From: Pirellulales bacterium
GTDB taxonomy: Bacteria; Planctomycetota; Planctomycetia; Pirellulales; DATAWG01
Direction: 5' to 3'
NCBI GenBank assembly: GCA_035939775.1
Contig: DASZFO010000257.1
Span: forward strand, 1 to 52,405
Length of the DNA: 52,405 nucleotides
The translations under genes and the position numbers were made by a program. Positions within the stretch are counted from its first letter, which is position 1. Each line of letters opens with the position of its first letter. Below are positions 24,394 through 33,097 of the stretch, one piece after another. The notes beneath the pieces are model-generated. The model searched no databases and was not told where the DNA came from. It was given only the letters and a program-made list of their open reading frames with translations.

Positions 24394-24867
24394 ATGTCCG
24401 ACCTGAGCCACTTCGACGAGCGCGGGCAGAGCCGAATGGTCGATGTCGGCGGCAAACCGGTCACTCAGAGAACGGCTTGCGCCAGCGGCTTGGTTCGCAT
24501 GGCCCCGGCGACCCTCAGCTTGATCCAAAATCGCCGGCTGGCGAAGGGCGACGTGCTGGAGGTTGCCCGCCTGGCCGGAATCATGGCGGCCAAGCGCACG
24601 GCCGATCTCATTCCGCTCTGCCATCCGCTCCCTTTGGACTCGGTGACCATCGAGTTCACGTTTCCCGATGTGTCGACCTTGGCTATTTGCGCCGAGGCCC
24701 GGGTAACGGCGCGCACGGGTGTCGAGATGGAAGCGCTCACGGCGGTCAGCGTCGCCGCGCTCACGGTCTACGACATGTGCAAGGGCGTCGATCGCGGGAT
24801 CACAATCGCCGCCGTGCAACTTGAGGAAAAATCCGGCGGCCGCAGCGGGCACTGGCAGCGCGGGTGA
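24394..24867 (+). CDS. moaC: Cyclic pyranopterin monophosphate synthase MoaC
   Basis: A 157-residue MoaC, which converts 3',8-cyclo-7,8-dihydro-GTP to cPMP in molybdenum cofactor synthesis. [18 protein letters not shown] (about 15-32), [21 protein letters not shown] (about 63-83), [29 protein letters not shown] (about 107-135) and the catalytic Glu/Asp/Lys residues in TGVEME and YDMCKGVD are all present. The C-terminus is shorter than usual, ending [13 protein letters not shown] 24394 is the family-like start. The stop overlaps the GTG of yihY (GTGA). No other moa gene is in the window. Confidence 0.96.
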   Translation: MSDLSHFDERGQSRMVDVGGKPVTQRTACASGLVRMAPATLSLIQNRRLAKGDVLEVARLAGIMAAKRTADLIPLCHPLPLDSVTIEFTFPDVSTLAICAEARVTARTGVEMEALTAVSVAALTVYDMCKGVDRGITIAAVQLEEKSGGRSGHWQRG

Positions 24868-25754
24868 GACGCATGATTCGATGGATCGCCAAGCGTTTCT
24901 GGCCGCGGCTTTACCGTGCGATGATGAAATGGCAGCAAGACGACGGGCTCACCTGGGCCGCCTCGCTCGCCTATTACGCGGCATTCTCGTTCTTTCCGCT
25001 GGTGCTCGTCATCATCGCCGGGGCGGGCTTCGTGCTGAGGTTTTCGCAAAGCGCCCAATTGCACCAGCAACAACTGGTCAAGTTGATCGGCGAGCAGACC
25101 TCTCCAAAACTGGCCGACGAGGTCGCCAAGGTTCTTTCCGGCGTTCAAACCAGCGCAGCGGTGAGCGGCCCGGTCGGCTTGGCGACTCTCGTGCTAGGCG
25201 CCATTGGCATCTTCATGCAGCTCGAAGCGGCCTTCGACCGGATCTGGAAAATCAATGCCAATGGCGATGGCCCGAAGCGGACCCTCTTGCGGATTCTGCG
25301 CACTGTGCTCTTCACGCGGCTACGGGCCTTCCTGATGCTCATCGGGGCCGGAGTCGTCGTGCTCGCCGCGTTTATCTCGAATATGGTTGTCGCTGGAATC
25401 AGCCGCTATGCGGAACAATTGCCGATGGGCACTCTGCTCTTCCACGGATTGCAGCTCGCTGCGAGTGCCTTCTTGAACGCTCTGATGTTCACGCTGCTCT
25501 ATCGCGTGCTGCCAAAGAGGCATGTTCCTTGGCTGCAAGCGATCGGCGGCGGTCTGGTGGCAGGGGTGGCCTGGGAAATCGGCCGGCAATTGCTCGCGCT
25601 CGTAATCGTCGGCAAGAGCTACACAGCCTACGGCGTCATCGGCTCATTCATCGTGCTGATGTTGTGGTTCTATTACGCGAGCATGGTCCTGCTCTTCGGT
25701 GCCGAGTTCGTGCAGGTGGGCGGCGACGCCGATCGCCGCTCCCCCGAATCCTGA
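24864..25754 (+). CDS. YihY/BrkB-family inner membrane protein
   Basis: 296 residues with about six membrane helices. [25 protein letters not shown] (about 30-54) is the BrkB/YihY signature region. [22 protein letters not shown] and the C-terminal [53 protein letters not shown] complete the family. Often listed as a putative ribonuclease BN, this family is now viewed as membrane proteins of unknown transport role. GTG 24864 (overlapping moaC) or ATG 24873 could be the start. The 3' part, from about 25346, is duplicated at 26922-27304. Confidence 0.92.
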   Translation: MRRMIRWIAKRFWPRLYRAMMKWQQDDGLTWAASLAYYAAFSFFPLVLVIIAGAGFVLRFSQSAQLHQQQLVKLIGEQTSPKLADEVAKVLSGVQTSAAVSGPVGLATLVLGAIGIFMQLEAAFDRIWKINANGDGPKRTLLRILRTVLFTRLRAFLMLIGAGVVVLAAFISNMVVAGISRYAEQLPMGTLLFHGLQLAASAFLNALMFTLLYRVLPKRHVPWLQAIGGGLVAGVAWEIGRQLLALVIVGKSYTAYGVIGSFIVLMLWFYYASMVLLFGAEFVQVGGDADRRSPES

Positions 25755-25985
25755 AGCCGGAAGTGTCGGCATATTGGCAGTTGGACAAATCGTGTGCCGG
25801 AGACGGGAGGCTTACAAGACCTCACCCCGCTGATCGGGCCCGCGGTCTTCCCCGGTTTCGGACCGGCCGCTGTCCAGGTGCGCTCGGACGTCTCCGTGCC
25901 CGAACCCTCCAGTCTCGTCATTCTGCTCGGCTTCGTCGGCACGCGTCTCATCGGACACATCCGGTCTCGCCGGCTGCCGGCTTGA
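25755..25985 (+). pseudogene. Remnant of a PEP-CTERM protein C-terminus
   Basis: This stretch continues in the same frame directly after the yihY stop and ends in SVPEPSSLVILLGFVGTR followed by a basic tail (GHIRSRRLPA). That is the tripartite PEP-CTERM sorting signal: Pro-Glu-Pro, hydrophobic helix, Arg cluster. A GTG at 25794 could start a 63-residue frame, but there is no signal peptide or folded domain before the signal. It is best read as the broken 3' end of a lost gene, joined to yihY by a rearrangement. Confidence 0.6.
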
Positions 25986-26077
25986 TGGTGTTCAACCGAA
26001 TTGACAGCGGACGCTCGCCCGAGTCATTATTGGCGTGGGCATGTTTTTTGGAGTACCGCCTAACGTCGGCGATCGCT

Positions 26078-26890
26078 ATGGGATTAACGGTCTATTACGA
26101 GTGGAAAACCAAGAGCGACTTGCCGTCGGCACGTCGCCTGATCGCGAAATTCCGTTCCCTGGCGCTCAAGTTACCGTTCGATGAAGTCTCGGAGATCTTC
26201 GAGCAGGATCCTCCGGACGGCAAAATGGAGTTTCTCCCGTATGAGCACTCGTTTCGCCGCGGTGGTTTGTATCTCTCTCGCGAGCGCGCGGATGGAGAGC
26301 ATGAACTCGTTGACGTGCCGGCGCTCCACGCGTTGTTTTTCAATGTGTACGTCAAGGGGGCGGAAACGGCTGCGATCGGCCTGGCGAGTCATCCGCCGGT
26401 CGTCGTGCATCGGGAAGACATCATCGAACGGGACGACAGCGGCAAAGATCGCCGGCGCCTTATCGGGCAAGGCGATCCGATCGAATTCCCCACGCGGCGC
26501 CGCGGTTATTATTCGTGGCATTCGTTCTGCAAGACGCAATACGCCGGCAATCCCAAGCTCGGCGGCGAGGCGAATTTCCTCAAGGCCCATTTGGCGCTGA
26601 TCGAACTGCTCGACCAGATCGATGCGACCGGCGTGAAAGTGCGGATTCGGGACGACTCGCGCTACGCGAAGCATCGCAACGTCGATCGGCTGCTGCGGTC
26701 CTTGCGAGACTGGGATGCCATCATCGCCAGAGTTGCCGGAGCCTTTGGCGATGCGCTCGGATCAGAGCCGGGCGCGGTGATGGCCCCCATCAAGGCCCGA
26801 CCAGACTTCGAACATCTCGAGGCCAAGGGAATCGCAGTGTTAAAAAAACTCGCGGCCCGGCAGCGCCGGCGGAAGAGAGGCTCTTCATGA
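26078..26890 (+). CDS. Uncharacterised protein between two yihY copies (270 aa)
   Basis: Starts MGLTVYYEWKTKSDLPSARR; an ATG at 25985 in the same frame would add 31 residues of weaker character. The protein is soluble and charged. Landmarks are KLPFDEVSEIFEQDPPDG (about 32-49), YVKGAETAAIGLASHPPVVVHRED (about 91-114), GYYSWHSFCKTQYAG (about 142-156) and an ALIELLDQIDATGVKVRIRDDSRYAKHR stretch (about 171-198) with conserved-looking Asp, Tyr and His. The basic C-terminus ends RQRRRKRGSS. No known catalytic motif is recognised. Composition and codon use look like a real gene, and it may have entered with the rearrangement that split the yihY copies. Confidence 0.75.
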   Translation: MGLTVYYEWKTKSDLPSARRLIAKFRSLALKLPFDEVSEIFEQDPPDGKMEFLPYEHSFRRGGLYLSRERADGEHELVDVPALHALFFNVYVKGAETAAIGLASHPPVVVHREDIIERDDSGKDRRRLIGQGDPIEFPTRRRGYYSWHSFCKTQYAGNPKLGGEANFLKAHLALIELLDQIDATGVKVRIRDDSRYAKHRNVDRLLRSLRDWDAIIARVAGAFGDALGSEPGAVMAPIKARPDFEHLEAKGIAVLKKLAARQRRRKRGSS

Positions 26891-26893
26891 GGG

Positions 26894-27352
26894 GTGATAG
26901 ATCATCCGGGGTTGGAAAAGGCCGGAGTCATCGTGCTGGTAGCGTTTATCTTCAACATGGTCGTTGCCGGAATCAGCCGTTACGCCGAACAATTGCCGAT
27001 GGGCACTCTGCTGTTCCACTTCTTGCAGATCGCGGCAAGCGCCTTCTTGAACGCCCTGATGTTCACGCTGCTCTGTCGCGTGCTGCCGAAAAAACATGTC
27101 CCCTGGCTCTAAGCCATCGGCGGCGGGCTGGTGGCAGGGGTCGCCTGGGAAATCGGCCGGCAATTGCTCGCACTCTTGATCGTCGGCAAGAGCTACACGG
27201 CCTACGGCGTCATCGGCTCATTCATCGTGCTGATGCTCTGGTTCTATTACGCGAGCGTGGTCCTGCTCTTCGGTGCCGAGTTCGTGCAGGTCGGCGGGAA
27301 TTCCGGTGATGACCCCGCGCCCTCGACGGCCCAAATTCGTGTTTCGCCTTGA
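26894..27352 (+). pseudogene. Diverged partial copy of yihY with an in-frame stop
   Basis: From about 26922 to 27304 the DNA matches the 3' half of the yihY gene (25346-25730) at high identity, including [17 protein letters not shown] and [15 protein letters not shown]. The 5' half is missing. A TAA at 27110-27112 replaces the CAA of the intact copy (LQAIGGG becomes L-stop-AIGGG), and the frame is open again afterwards to 27352. Most differences are synonymous, so the copy was under selection for some time or came from a relative before decaying. Confidence 0.9.
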
Positions 27353-27414
27353 AGGTCCGTGGAGTAAAATAGGGTTAGTGTTTCTCAATCAGGGAGTTCT
27401 CCAGGTCTATACTC

Positions 27415-27654
27415 ATGACGCGAGTCATTGTCAGCGCCGCGATCCAGGCACAGTTGCATAACCTCGACGACGTGCTCGAAGTGTGCGACGAATCGGGCCG
27501 CACGCTGGGCTTTTTCCACCCTGCGATGCAAGCGGATCGGTCGACGGGCGAAAAGATCGCTTCCCCCTATTCCGACCGGGAGATTGAAGAGTTTCGCAAG
27601 CAACGGACTGGCCGCCCGCTATCGGAGATACTCAAGGATCTTCGAGTGTCATGA
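27415..27654 (+). CDS. Antitoxin of a type II TA pair
   Basis: A 79-residue protein starting MTRVIVSAAIQAQLHNLDD. The first 40 residues form a small beta/alpha unit (LEVCDESGRTLGFFHP) of a type often found in antitoxins of ParE/RelE-like toxins. The C-terminal half is charged and helical (YSDREIEEFRKQRTGRPLSEILKDL), fitting the toxin-wrapping segment. It overlaps the toxin start by 4 bp (ATGA). The family assignment rests on context and architecture. Confidence 0.75.
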   Translation: MTRVIVSAAIQAQLHNLDDVLEVCDESGRTLGFFHPAMQADRSTGEKIASPYSDREIEEFRKQRTGRPLSEILKDLRVS

Positions 27655-27920
27655 AGTACACGGTCGTATGGACACCCTTCGCCGAGCGTCGCCTGACCGT
27701 GATCTGGTTGGCCGCGGAGGATCGAAATGCCGTCACTGCGGCCGCCGACTTTCTCGACACCGCCCTTAGTTCCGACGCGCATCTGCGCGGTGAATCGCGT
27801 TCTGAAAACGTCCGCGTCCTTTTTGCGCCTCCGTTGGGAATCGACTTTGAAGTTTCCGAAAGCGACCGGGTGGTTTACGTCTTGACGGTTTGGCGAACCG
27901 ATCGACGTGGGCAACCATAG
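27651..27920 (+). CDS. ParE/RelE-superfamily toxin
   Basis: An 89-residue protein with the ParE/RelE plan: MKYTVVWTPFAERRLTVIWL (strand then helix, 1-20), DRNAVTAAADFLDTAL (second helix), then the sheet VRVLFAPPLGIDFEVSESDRVVYVLTVWR. ParE-like toxins act on gyrase and RelE-like ones cleave mRNA on ribosomes; the sequence does not decide between them. It is coupled to the upstream antitoxin. Unlike the pair at 42961-43541, this toxin is intact. Confidence 0.82.
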   Translation: MKYTVVWTPFAERRLTVIWLAAEDRNAVTAAADFLDTALSSDAHLRGESRSENVRVLFAPPLGIDFEVSESDRVVYVLTVWRTDRRGQP

Positions 27921-28101
27921 CGTTTGGTTGCTGCCGGATTCTCGTGGGGATTAGTGGTTCCGCGGAGTTCGGCTATTCCATGCGAATTGGTTGCATTCGA
28001 CTAGGATTTGGACTAGCATCGGAGGCATGGCGACGTGGCGCTTCTCCCGCGACGTGCCGGTCTAATTCTGCGCTACAATCCCGCTGCCGAGGAGCACTCT
28101 A

Positions 28102-29187
28102 TTGAGCCGACGCACCACTGTTAAATCTCTCTCGTTTTGCATTCTTTTCGCTGCCGGCACGATTGCGGGCGGGTCGTCCCAGGCCGGCATGATTAACATC
28201 GCGATGGTTCCCGTCGGCGATCCGGGCAACGCGGCCGATTCGACCGGTTACGGCTCGGTCAGCTACCCGTACTCGATCGGCAAGTACGACATCACAGCCA
28301 GCCAATATGCCGCATTTCTCAACGCAGTGGCGGCAGCCGACCCCTATGGGCTCTACAATTCGTTCATGGCTAGCAATTCCCCCAATATAACCGGTGCCGG
28401 AATCATCCAGAGCGGGAATTCCGGAAGCTATACGTATTCCGTCGTTGCCGGCCATGAAACCTTTCCTGTGAACTTTGTCAATTGGGGCAATTCGGCTCGA
28501 TTCGCCAATTGGCTGCAAAATGGGCAGCCAACCGGAGTGGAAGGACCGGGCACCACCGAGACCGGCGCCTACACACTGAATGGCGCGACCTCGACTGCCG
28601 CGTTGATGGCCGTCACGCGCAATCCAGGCGCTACCTGGGTCATTCCCACTGAGGATGAATGGTACAAGACTGCATATTACAAGGGAGGTGGCACAAACGC
28701 CGGCTACTGGCTCTACCCGGAGCGGAGCAACAGCGCGCCGAGCAACATGCTTTCCGCGACCGGCACAAACAACGCGAACTTCTACCAGGGTGGATACACC
28801 GATCCGACGAACTATCTAACCCCGGTGGGCGCGTTCGCCGGTTCGCCGGGATCCTACGGTACATTCGATGAAGGGGGCGACGTCTCTCAATGGAACGAAG
28901 CGGTGGTGACGGGTTCGTCGCGTGGTGTGCGTGGCGGGTCGTTCTTCTATTTGCCGTCCGACATCTTGGACAACGCGCCTTCCTATGATCGCTACTTTCT
29001 CGGCTTCGATCCGACGACTGAGACCGGTCTCGTCGGATTCCGCGTCGCAAGCCGCGCTGCGAGTGTCCCTGAGCCAGGTAGCGTTGTCTTGTTGCTCATG
29101 GGCGCTTTAGGATTCTTGCTCTGTCGGGTAAGCCGAACGAATATCCTGTCTCCATGCGCGGCATGGCCGGCAAGTGGTTACGATTGA
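28102..29187 (+). CDS. PEP-CTERM protein with FGE-sulfatase (SUMF1)-like domain
   Basis: 361 residues. A TTG start at 28102 is supported by GAGGAG 7 bases upstream. A signal peptide (SFCILFAAGTIAGGSSQAG, about 10-28) leads into an FGE-sulfatase-like fold: VPVGDPGN, YSIGKYDITASQYAAFLNAVAA, FPVNFVNWGNSARFANWLQ, WVIPTEDEWYKTAYYKGG, GNVS-like GGDVSQWNEAVV, GVRGGSFFY and GLVGFRVAS. The C-terminus has VPEPGSVVLLLMGALGFLLC as a PEP-CTERM sorting helix. A tail of about 20 residues follows it, longer than usual. Members with this architecture are probably exported binding or structural proteins, not true sulfatase activators. Confidence 0.88.
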   Translation: MSRRTTVKSLSFCILFAAGTIAGGSSQAGMINIAMVPVGDPGNAADSTGYGSVSYPYSIGKYDITASQYAAFLNAVAAADPYGLYNSFMASNSPNITGAGIIQSGNSGSYTYSVVAGHETFPVNFVNWGNSARFANWLQNGQPTGVEGPGTTETGAYTLNGATSTAALMAVTRNPGATWVIPTEDEWYKTAYYKGGGTNAGYWLYPERSNSAPSNMLSATGTNNANFYQGGYTDPTNYLTPVGAFAGSPGSYGTFDEGGDVSQWNEAVVTGSSRGVRGGSFFYLPSDILDNAPSYDRYFLGFDPTTETGLVGFRVASRAASVPEPGSVVLLLMGALGFLLCRVSRTNILSPCAAWPASGYD

Positions 29188-29202
29188 CTTATGCGCTGCC
29201 AG

Positions 29203-29220
29203 CACGCTTTAGCGTGTTTT
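29203..29220 (+). terminator. Possible terminator hairpin after the PEP-CTERM gene
   Basis: CACGC-TTTA-GCGTG followed by TTTT, starting 16 bp after the stop. The stem is only 5 bp, so efficiency is uncertain. Confidence 0.45.
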
Positions 29221-29490
29221 GGAATGAGTTCGTCTTGACGCGCTACCCGAGCGGCGCTCTGACAAGACGGAATCCGATTGTATTCATCGCGATTTATGGT
29301 AAAATGGCGTCGGTTCAAACGCACGCCACGCTGATCCCACCCCAGCCCATACCCGCCCGACCTTCCTCTCGTCGCTCTCCGTAATAATCTCGGACGAGCG
29401 GCTTTCGACCGGTTCCAAATTGCGACCGGGCCCGAGTTGGATTTCGCCGCGGCCGACAGCCTTGCCAAATGCCAATCCGAAAACCGCCCG

Positions 29491-29570
29491 GGCAAAGGGG
29501 ACAGTCCCTGTTTTGCTCCGCCGACCATCGCGGCGATGGTGCCTGCGCAAAAGGGGGACAGTCCCCGGCG
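29491..29570. repeat. 80-bp GGGACAGTCCC-type element, intergenic copy
   Basis: Flanked by GGCAAAGGGGACAGTCCC and AAGGGGGACAGTCCCC. Each end is a palindrome, and the inner part contains a second hairpin, GACCATCGCGGCGATGGT. It matches the copy inside tssG over its full length. It lies in the 29188-29649 gap, which otherwise shows no gene. Confidence 0.85.
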
Positions 29571-29649
29571 GTTTTCGGAGAGGCACTAAATGCCGATTGC
29601 TTCGCGCTCTCACTTTCTCGCGGAAAGAAATGGACCGACGGAGTCGAAC

Positions 29650-32055
29650 ATGGAACTGATTCGCCTCGAAGAGATTACCAAGACGTATCAATTGGGCGAA
29701 ATCGACGTTCGCGTCCTCAAGGGAGTTTCCCTCTCTATAGCTCGCGGCGAGATGGTCGCACTGATGGGCGCTTCCGGCTCGGGCAAGACCACGCTGATGA
29801 ACATTCTCGGCTGCCTCGACCGGCCGAGTTCCGGGCGGTATTGGCTCGACGGCCAGGAAATGAGCCGGCTGGGACCGAACGACCGGGCCCTGGTGCGGAC
29901 CGCGAAACTGGGCTTCGTTTTCCAGAGCTTCAACTTGCTTCCGCGAACGACGGCCGCGCAAAACGTCGTGATGCCCTTGGACTACTCTCCAAAGCGTCCC
30001 CACCGCGCCGAAGCGCGGCGACTGGCCCACCTGCTCCTCGACCGAGTTGGCCTGGACAACCGTAGCGACCACGAGCCGTCGCAACTATCCGGCGGGCAGC
30101 AGCAGCGCGTGGCCATTGCCCGGTCGTTGATTGGCCGCCCTTCGCTGTTGCTGGCCGACGAGCCGACCGGCAACCTCGATTCCCACACCAGCGTCGAGAT
30201 TCTGCGGATGTTTCAGCGATTGAACGAGGAAGGGATCACGGTGATCCTCGTCACGCACGATCCGAAGGTGGCGGCGTTCGCCCATCGGACGATCCGTATC
30301 GTCGATGGGCTGATTGCCGGGGACGAATCGCACTCACGCGCTGCCCATGATGCACACGGCGTGGCCGAGTTTCTTTCGGACGGACCGACCATTCCACCAC
30401 CGCATATTCACAACGGCAACGGGGCCGGCTCGGCTGCCACCGTTCTCCCGCTCTCCCTCGGAGACGTTCGGGGCGAGGGCGAGTTGACGCTGATCCGGCA
30501 CCCTCACCCTAGCCCTCTCCCAAAGGGCGAGGGAATGATCGAACCACTGCCTCGCACCGTCGGAACTGCCATTGCCGAACATTCCCGCCCACGAACGCAA
30601 ACGCGACCGACGGCGGCCGCCCATTCCACCAGCTCCTGGTATGGCGACGTCGAACCGCGTGCCCATCGTTCTCTGGCGCCGACTCTGCTTCCAAACACGC
30701 TTCGGACGGCGCTCGGTGCGTTGCGGGCCAATAAAATGCGATCGGCCTTGACGGCGCTCGGCGTGATCATCGGAGTGGCGGCCGTAATCGCCATGACCGA
30801 AATTGGCGAAGGTTCAAGGATCGCAATTCAAAAGACCATCGCCAGCATGGGAGCGAACAATTTGATCGTCTTGCCCGGGGCCATCATGAGTGGCAGCGTC
30901 AATTTCGGCAGCGGCAGCTCCCAGACGCTCAAGCCGGCGGACATGGAAGAGATCCTTCATCAATGTCCGGCGGTGGTTGACGTCGCCCCGATGGTTTGGA
31001 CCCACGGCCAGGTCGTATACGGCAATCACAATTGGGTGCCCAAGAACATGAGCGGAACGTCGCCCTCCTATCTCAGCGTGCGCGATTGGAACGAGATGGA
31101 GGAGGGCGACATGTTCACCGACCGCGACGTGCATGACGCCAGCAAAGTCTGCGTGATCGGCACGACGCTGGCGCGGGAGTTGTTTCTCGACGAATCGCCT
31201 GTCGGCAAGGAACTTCGCATTCAGAACGTCCCGTTTCGAGTGGTTGGCGTGCTGAGCAGTAAAGGGGCCAACATGATGGGCTCCGATCAGGACGATGTTT
31301 TGCTGGCCCCGTGGACGACTGTGAAATTCCGGCTCAACGGCAACGGCGCGGGAAGCACCGCCGCGCAAGCGACCGCTCAACAAAATTCGCTGACGGCCAT
31401 CAATAGCCTGAATAGCCTCTATCCCGGCGGCGTGACGCTCTACGATGTCCCATCGCCGATCCAAACGGACGACGCGCCGCAATCCGCCCGCCAGATCAAC
31501 CTCGATATGATGATCGCCAAGGCGGTCGGTCCCGAGGAGATTCAGGAAGCGATCGATCAAATCTCGGGCTTGTTGCGTGAGCGGCATCATCTCCCGTTCG
31601 ATCGCGGAAACGATTTCGACATCCGCGACATGACGGAAGTGAGCAAGACAATGTCGCGCTCCTCCGAACTGATGGGCGTCTTACTGCTCGTCGTTGCGGC
31701 GATTTCACTGGTCGTAGGCGGGGTGGGAATCATGAACATCATGCTCGTCTCGGTGACCGAGCGGACCCGCGAGATCGGCCTGCGGATGGCGGTCGGCGCC
31801 CGCAGCCACCACATCCTGCGTCAATTCCTCGTCGAGGCGGTGCTGCTGTGCCTGCTCGGCGGCGCGATCGGCATCCTGTTCGGCCGCGGCGCGTCGATCC
31901 TCGTCCGCTCGATCGAGCACTGGCCCACGGCCGCGTCGATCCCTGTGATCGTCGTGGCAGCGCTCGTTTCCGCCGGAGTCGGCATCCTGTTCGGATTCTA
32001 TCCTGCCTGGAAGGCGTCGCGCCTGGATCCGATTGAAGCCCTGCGCTACGAATGA
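29650..32055 (+). CDS. MacB-type ABC exporter (ATPase and permease in one chain)
   Basis: 801 residues from ATG 29650; an ATG at 29590 in frame is possible, but [14 protein letters not shown] is the usual start. The ATPase has Walker A GASGSGKT (40-47), LSGGQQQR and [12 protein letters not shown] long linker follows (about 235-345), much longer than in typical MacB (total near 650), and it contains translated REP-like repeats. The permease has MacB_PCD ([20 protein letters not shown], then [14 protein letters not shown]) and the FtsX module ([37 protein letters not shown]). It probably works with a periplasmic adaptor to export peptides, lipoproteins or small molecules. No adaptor gene is adjacent. 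Confidence 0.9.
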   Translation: MELIRLEEITKTYQLGEIDVRVLKGVSLSIARGEMVALMGASGSGKTTLMNILGCLDRPSSGRYWLDGQEMSRLGPNDRALVRTAKLGFVFQSFNLLPRTTAAQNVVMPLDYSPKRPHRAEARRLAHLLLDRVGLDNRSDHEPSQLSGGQQQRVAIARSLIGRPSLLLADEPTGNLDSHTSVEILRMFQRLNEEGITVILVTHDPKVAAFAHRTIRIVDGLIAGDESHSRAAHDAHGVAEFLSDGPTIPPPHIHNGNGAGSAATVLPLSLGDVRGEGELTLIRHPHPSPLPKGEGMIEPLPRTVGTAIAEHSRPRTQTRPTAAAHSTSSWYGDVEPRAHRSLAPTLLPNTLRTALGALRANKMRSALTALGVIIGVAAVIAMTEIGEGSRIAIQKTIASMGANNLIVLPGAIMSGSVNFGSGSSQTLKPADMEEILHQCPAVVDVAPMVWTHGQVVYGNHNWVPKNMSGTSPSYLSVRDWNEMEEGDMFTDRDVHDASKVCVIGTTLARELFLDESPVGKELRIQNVPFRVVGVLSSKGANMMGSDQDDVLLAPWTTVKFRLNGNGAGSTAAQATAQQNSLTAINSLNSLYPGGVTLYDVPSPIQTDDAPQSARQINLDMMIAKAVGPEEIQEAIDQISGLLRERHHLPFDRGNDFDIRDMTEVSKTMSRSSELMGVLLLVVAAISLVVGGVGIMNIMLVSVTERTREIGLRMAVGARSHHILRQFLVEAVLLCLLGGAIGILFGRGASILVRSIEHWPTAASIPVIVVAALVSAGVGILFGFYPAWKASRLDPIEALRYE
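30441..30538. repeat. REP-like repeats inside the macB linker
   Basis: Two related units sit in coding sequence: CGTTCTCCCGCTCTCCCTCG ..CGGGGCGAGGGCGAG (30441-30483) and CCCTCACCCTAGCCCTCTCC CAAAGGGCGAGGG (30501-30533). Both resemble the intergenic palindrome at 2424 and the unit at 45895. They are in frame and encode part of the extra linker. Confidence 0.75.
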
Positions 32056-32095
32056 AAAAGACCGGCCATGCGGCATTAGCTGCCACATGGCCGGT
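32055..32095 (-). terminator. Terminator for the NarL-type regulator (convergent with macB)
   Basis: Arms ACCGGCCATG (32061-32070) and CATGGCCGGT (32086-32095) are exact inverses, with an inner GGCA/TGCC pairing. On the minus strand the stem is followed by CTTTTTC. It lies between the convergent macB and regulator genes and probably ends the regulator transcript, and perhaps both. Confidence 0.82.
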
Positions 32096-32145
32096 TTAAC
32101 TTCGTTCGTGCGAATCCTTGCGGACCGAGCTGTTCCTGCCCAACT

Positions 32146-32778
32146 CTAGACCATTCCTTTCCGAACCGCCCATACGGCAGCTTGGGTGCGATCGCTGACG
32201 GCGATCTTTCGCAAGATATTCTGCACGTGCTCCTTCACCGTCTCGATGCTAATGGAGAGCGAACGGCCGATCTCCTTGTTGCTCAAGCCAAGCGCCATGT
32301 GACGCAGGACCTGCGTCTCGCGATTGGTGAGCGGCACATCCGAATCGCCCGTTTGCTGCCGGGTGGCCATCGCGGTCGAGACGCGGCGCATCTCGCCGAC
32401 TCGCGAAGGAGACTCGCCCTTCGCGGCCGCAGTGATGGCCGTGATCAAATCCGCGCGGCTCGAACCCTTCAGCACATAGTCGCTGGCTCCCAATGCGACC
32501 GCGCGAGCCACGTAGGTCGGATTGTCGTACGTCGAAAGTACGACCACCTTGGCCTCGGGCAGTTCGGTCCGCAATTGTTCCAAAGCTTCTAATCCATCGG
32601 TTTGCGGCATCCGGATATCCAGCAGAACCACGTGGGGCCGATGTTTGCGGGCCATCTGGACCGCTTCTTTGCCGTCCTTTGCTTCGGCCACGATCTTAAT
32701 ATCGGAACCGCTCAAAAGGCTCGCCAATCCGTGGCGGACCACCTCATGGTCGTCGGCGACCAAAACCTTGATGCTCAT
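32146..32778 (-). CDS. NarL/LuxR-type response regulator
   Basis: 210 residues. Receiver domain: KVLVADDHEVVRHGL with acidic Asp9-Asp10, phospho-acceptor Asp54 in VVLLDIRMP, the VVVLSTYDN switch, and Lys in DYVLKGSSR. HTH_LuxR domain, about 145-207: LTNRETQVLRHMALGLSNKEIGRSLSISIETVKEHVQNIL. A DNA-binding transcription regulator normally paired with a histidine kinase; none is adjacent. It is preceded by a 319-bp gap that should hold its promoter. Confidence 0.95.
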   Translation of the reverse strand: MSIKVLVADDHEVVRHGLASLLSGSDIKIVAEAKDGKEAVQMARKHRPHVVLLDIRMPQTDGLEALEQLRTELPEAKVVVLSTYDNPTYVARAVALGASDYVLKGSSRADLITAITAAAKGESPSRVGEMRRVSTAMATRQQTGDSDVPLTNRETQVLRHMALGLSNKEIGRSLSISIETVKEHVQNILRKIAVSDRTQAAVWAVRKGMV

Positions 32779-33097
32779 GAAAAGCTCCTCTCAAAAAAAC
32801 CAGAACGACGGACAAGAACCGCCTCGGCGCCCCCGAGCCGTGACCTCTAAAATGAACAACACCACGACGAACACGCCGCACGCACGTTCCGAATGCGGGC
32901 GGAGACAAGCGACCCCAACTTGAGGGGCCCGTGCCGATGCGCCATTTAACGCGTCGTTGTCAGGCACATAGATTTACCGTTCCGTGTGAGGGAGCGCGCC
33001 CCTCACACCCCCATCATAAGATGAAGAGGGGGACCTTGAATAGGCCCCGAAAGATCCGAATTATCATTTCGCGGATTCGCGGCGGACTTTGGCCCGG
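32779..33097. other. Gap upstream of the response regulator gene
   Basis: No gene is seen. It contains a hairpin TGTGAGGG-AGCGCGC-CCCTCACA (about 32984-33006) without a T-run, and a purine-rich stretch before the regulator start (AGAGGAGCTTTTC on the minus strand, a good ribosome-binding site). The regulator promoter is expected here. Confidence 0.5.

Noticed and set aside
24864-25754. Ribonuclease BN assignment for yihY
   Set aside because: The family name comes from an early mis-assignment; the sequence shows only a polytopic membrane protein with no nuclease motif.
24719-26077. 5' part of a 723-codon frame running through moaC and yihY in another frame
   Set aside because: Only the last 270 codons (from 26078) look like protein; the first part is an Arg-rich shadow of moaC and yihY.
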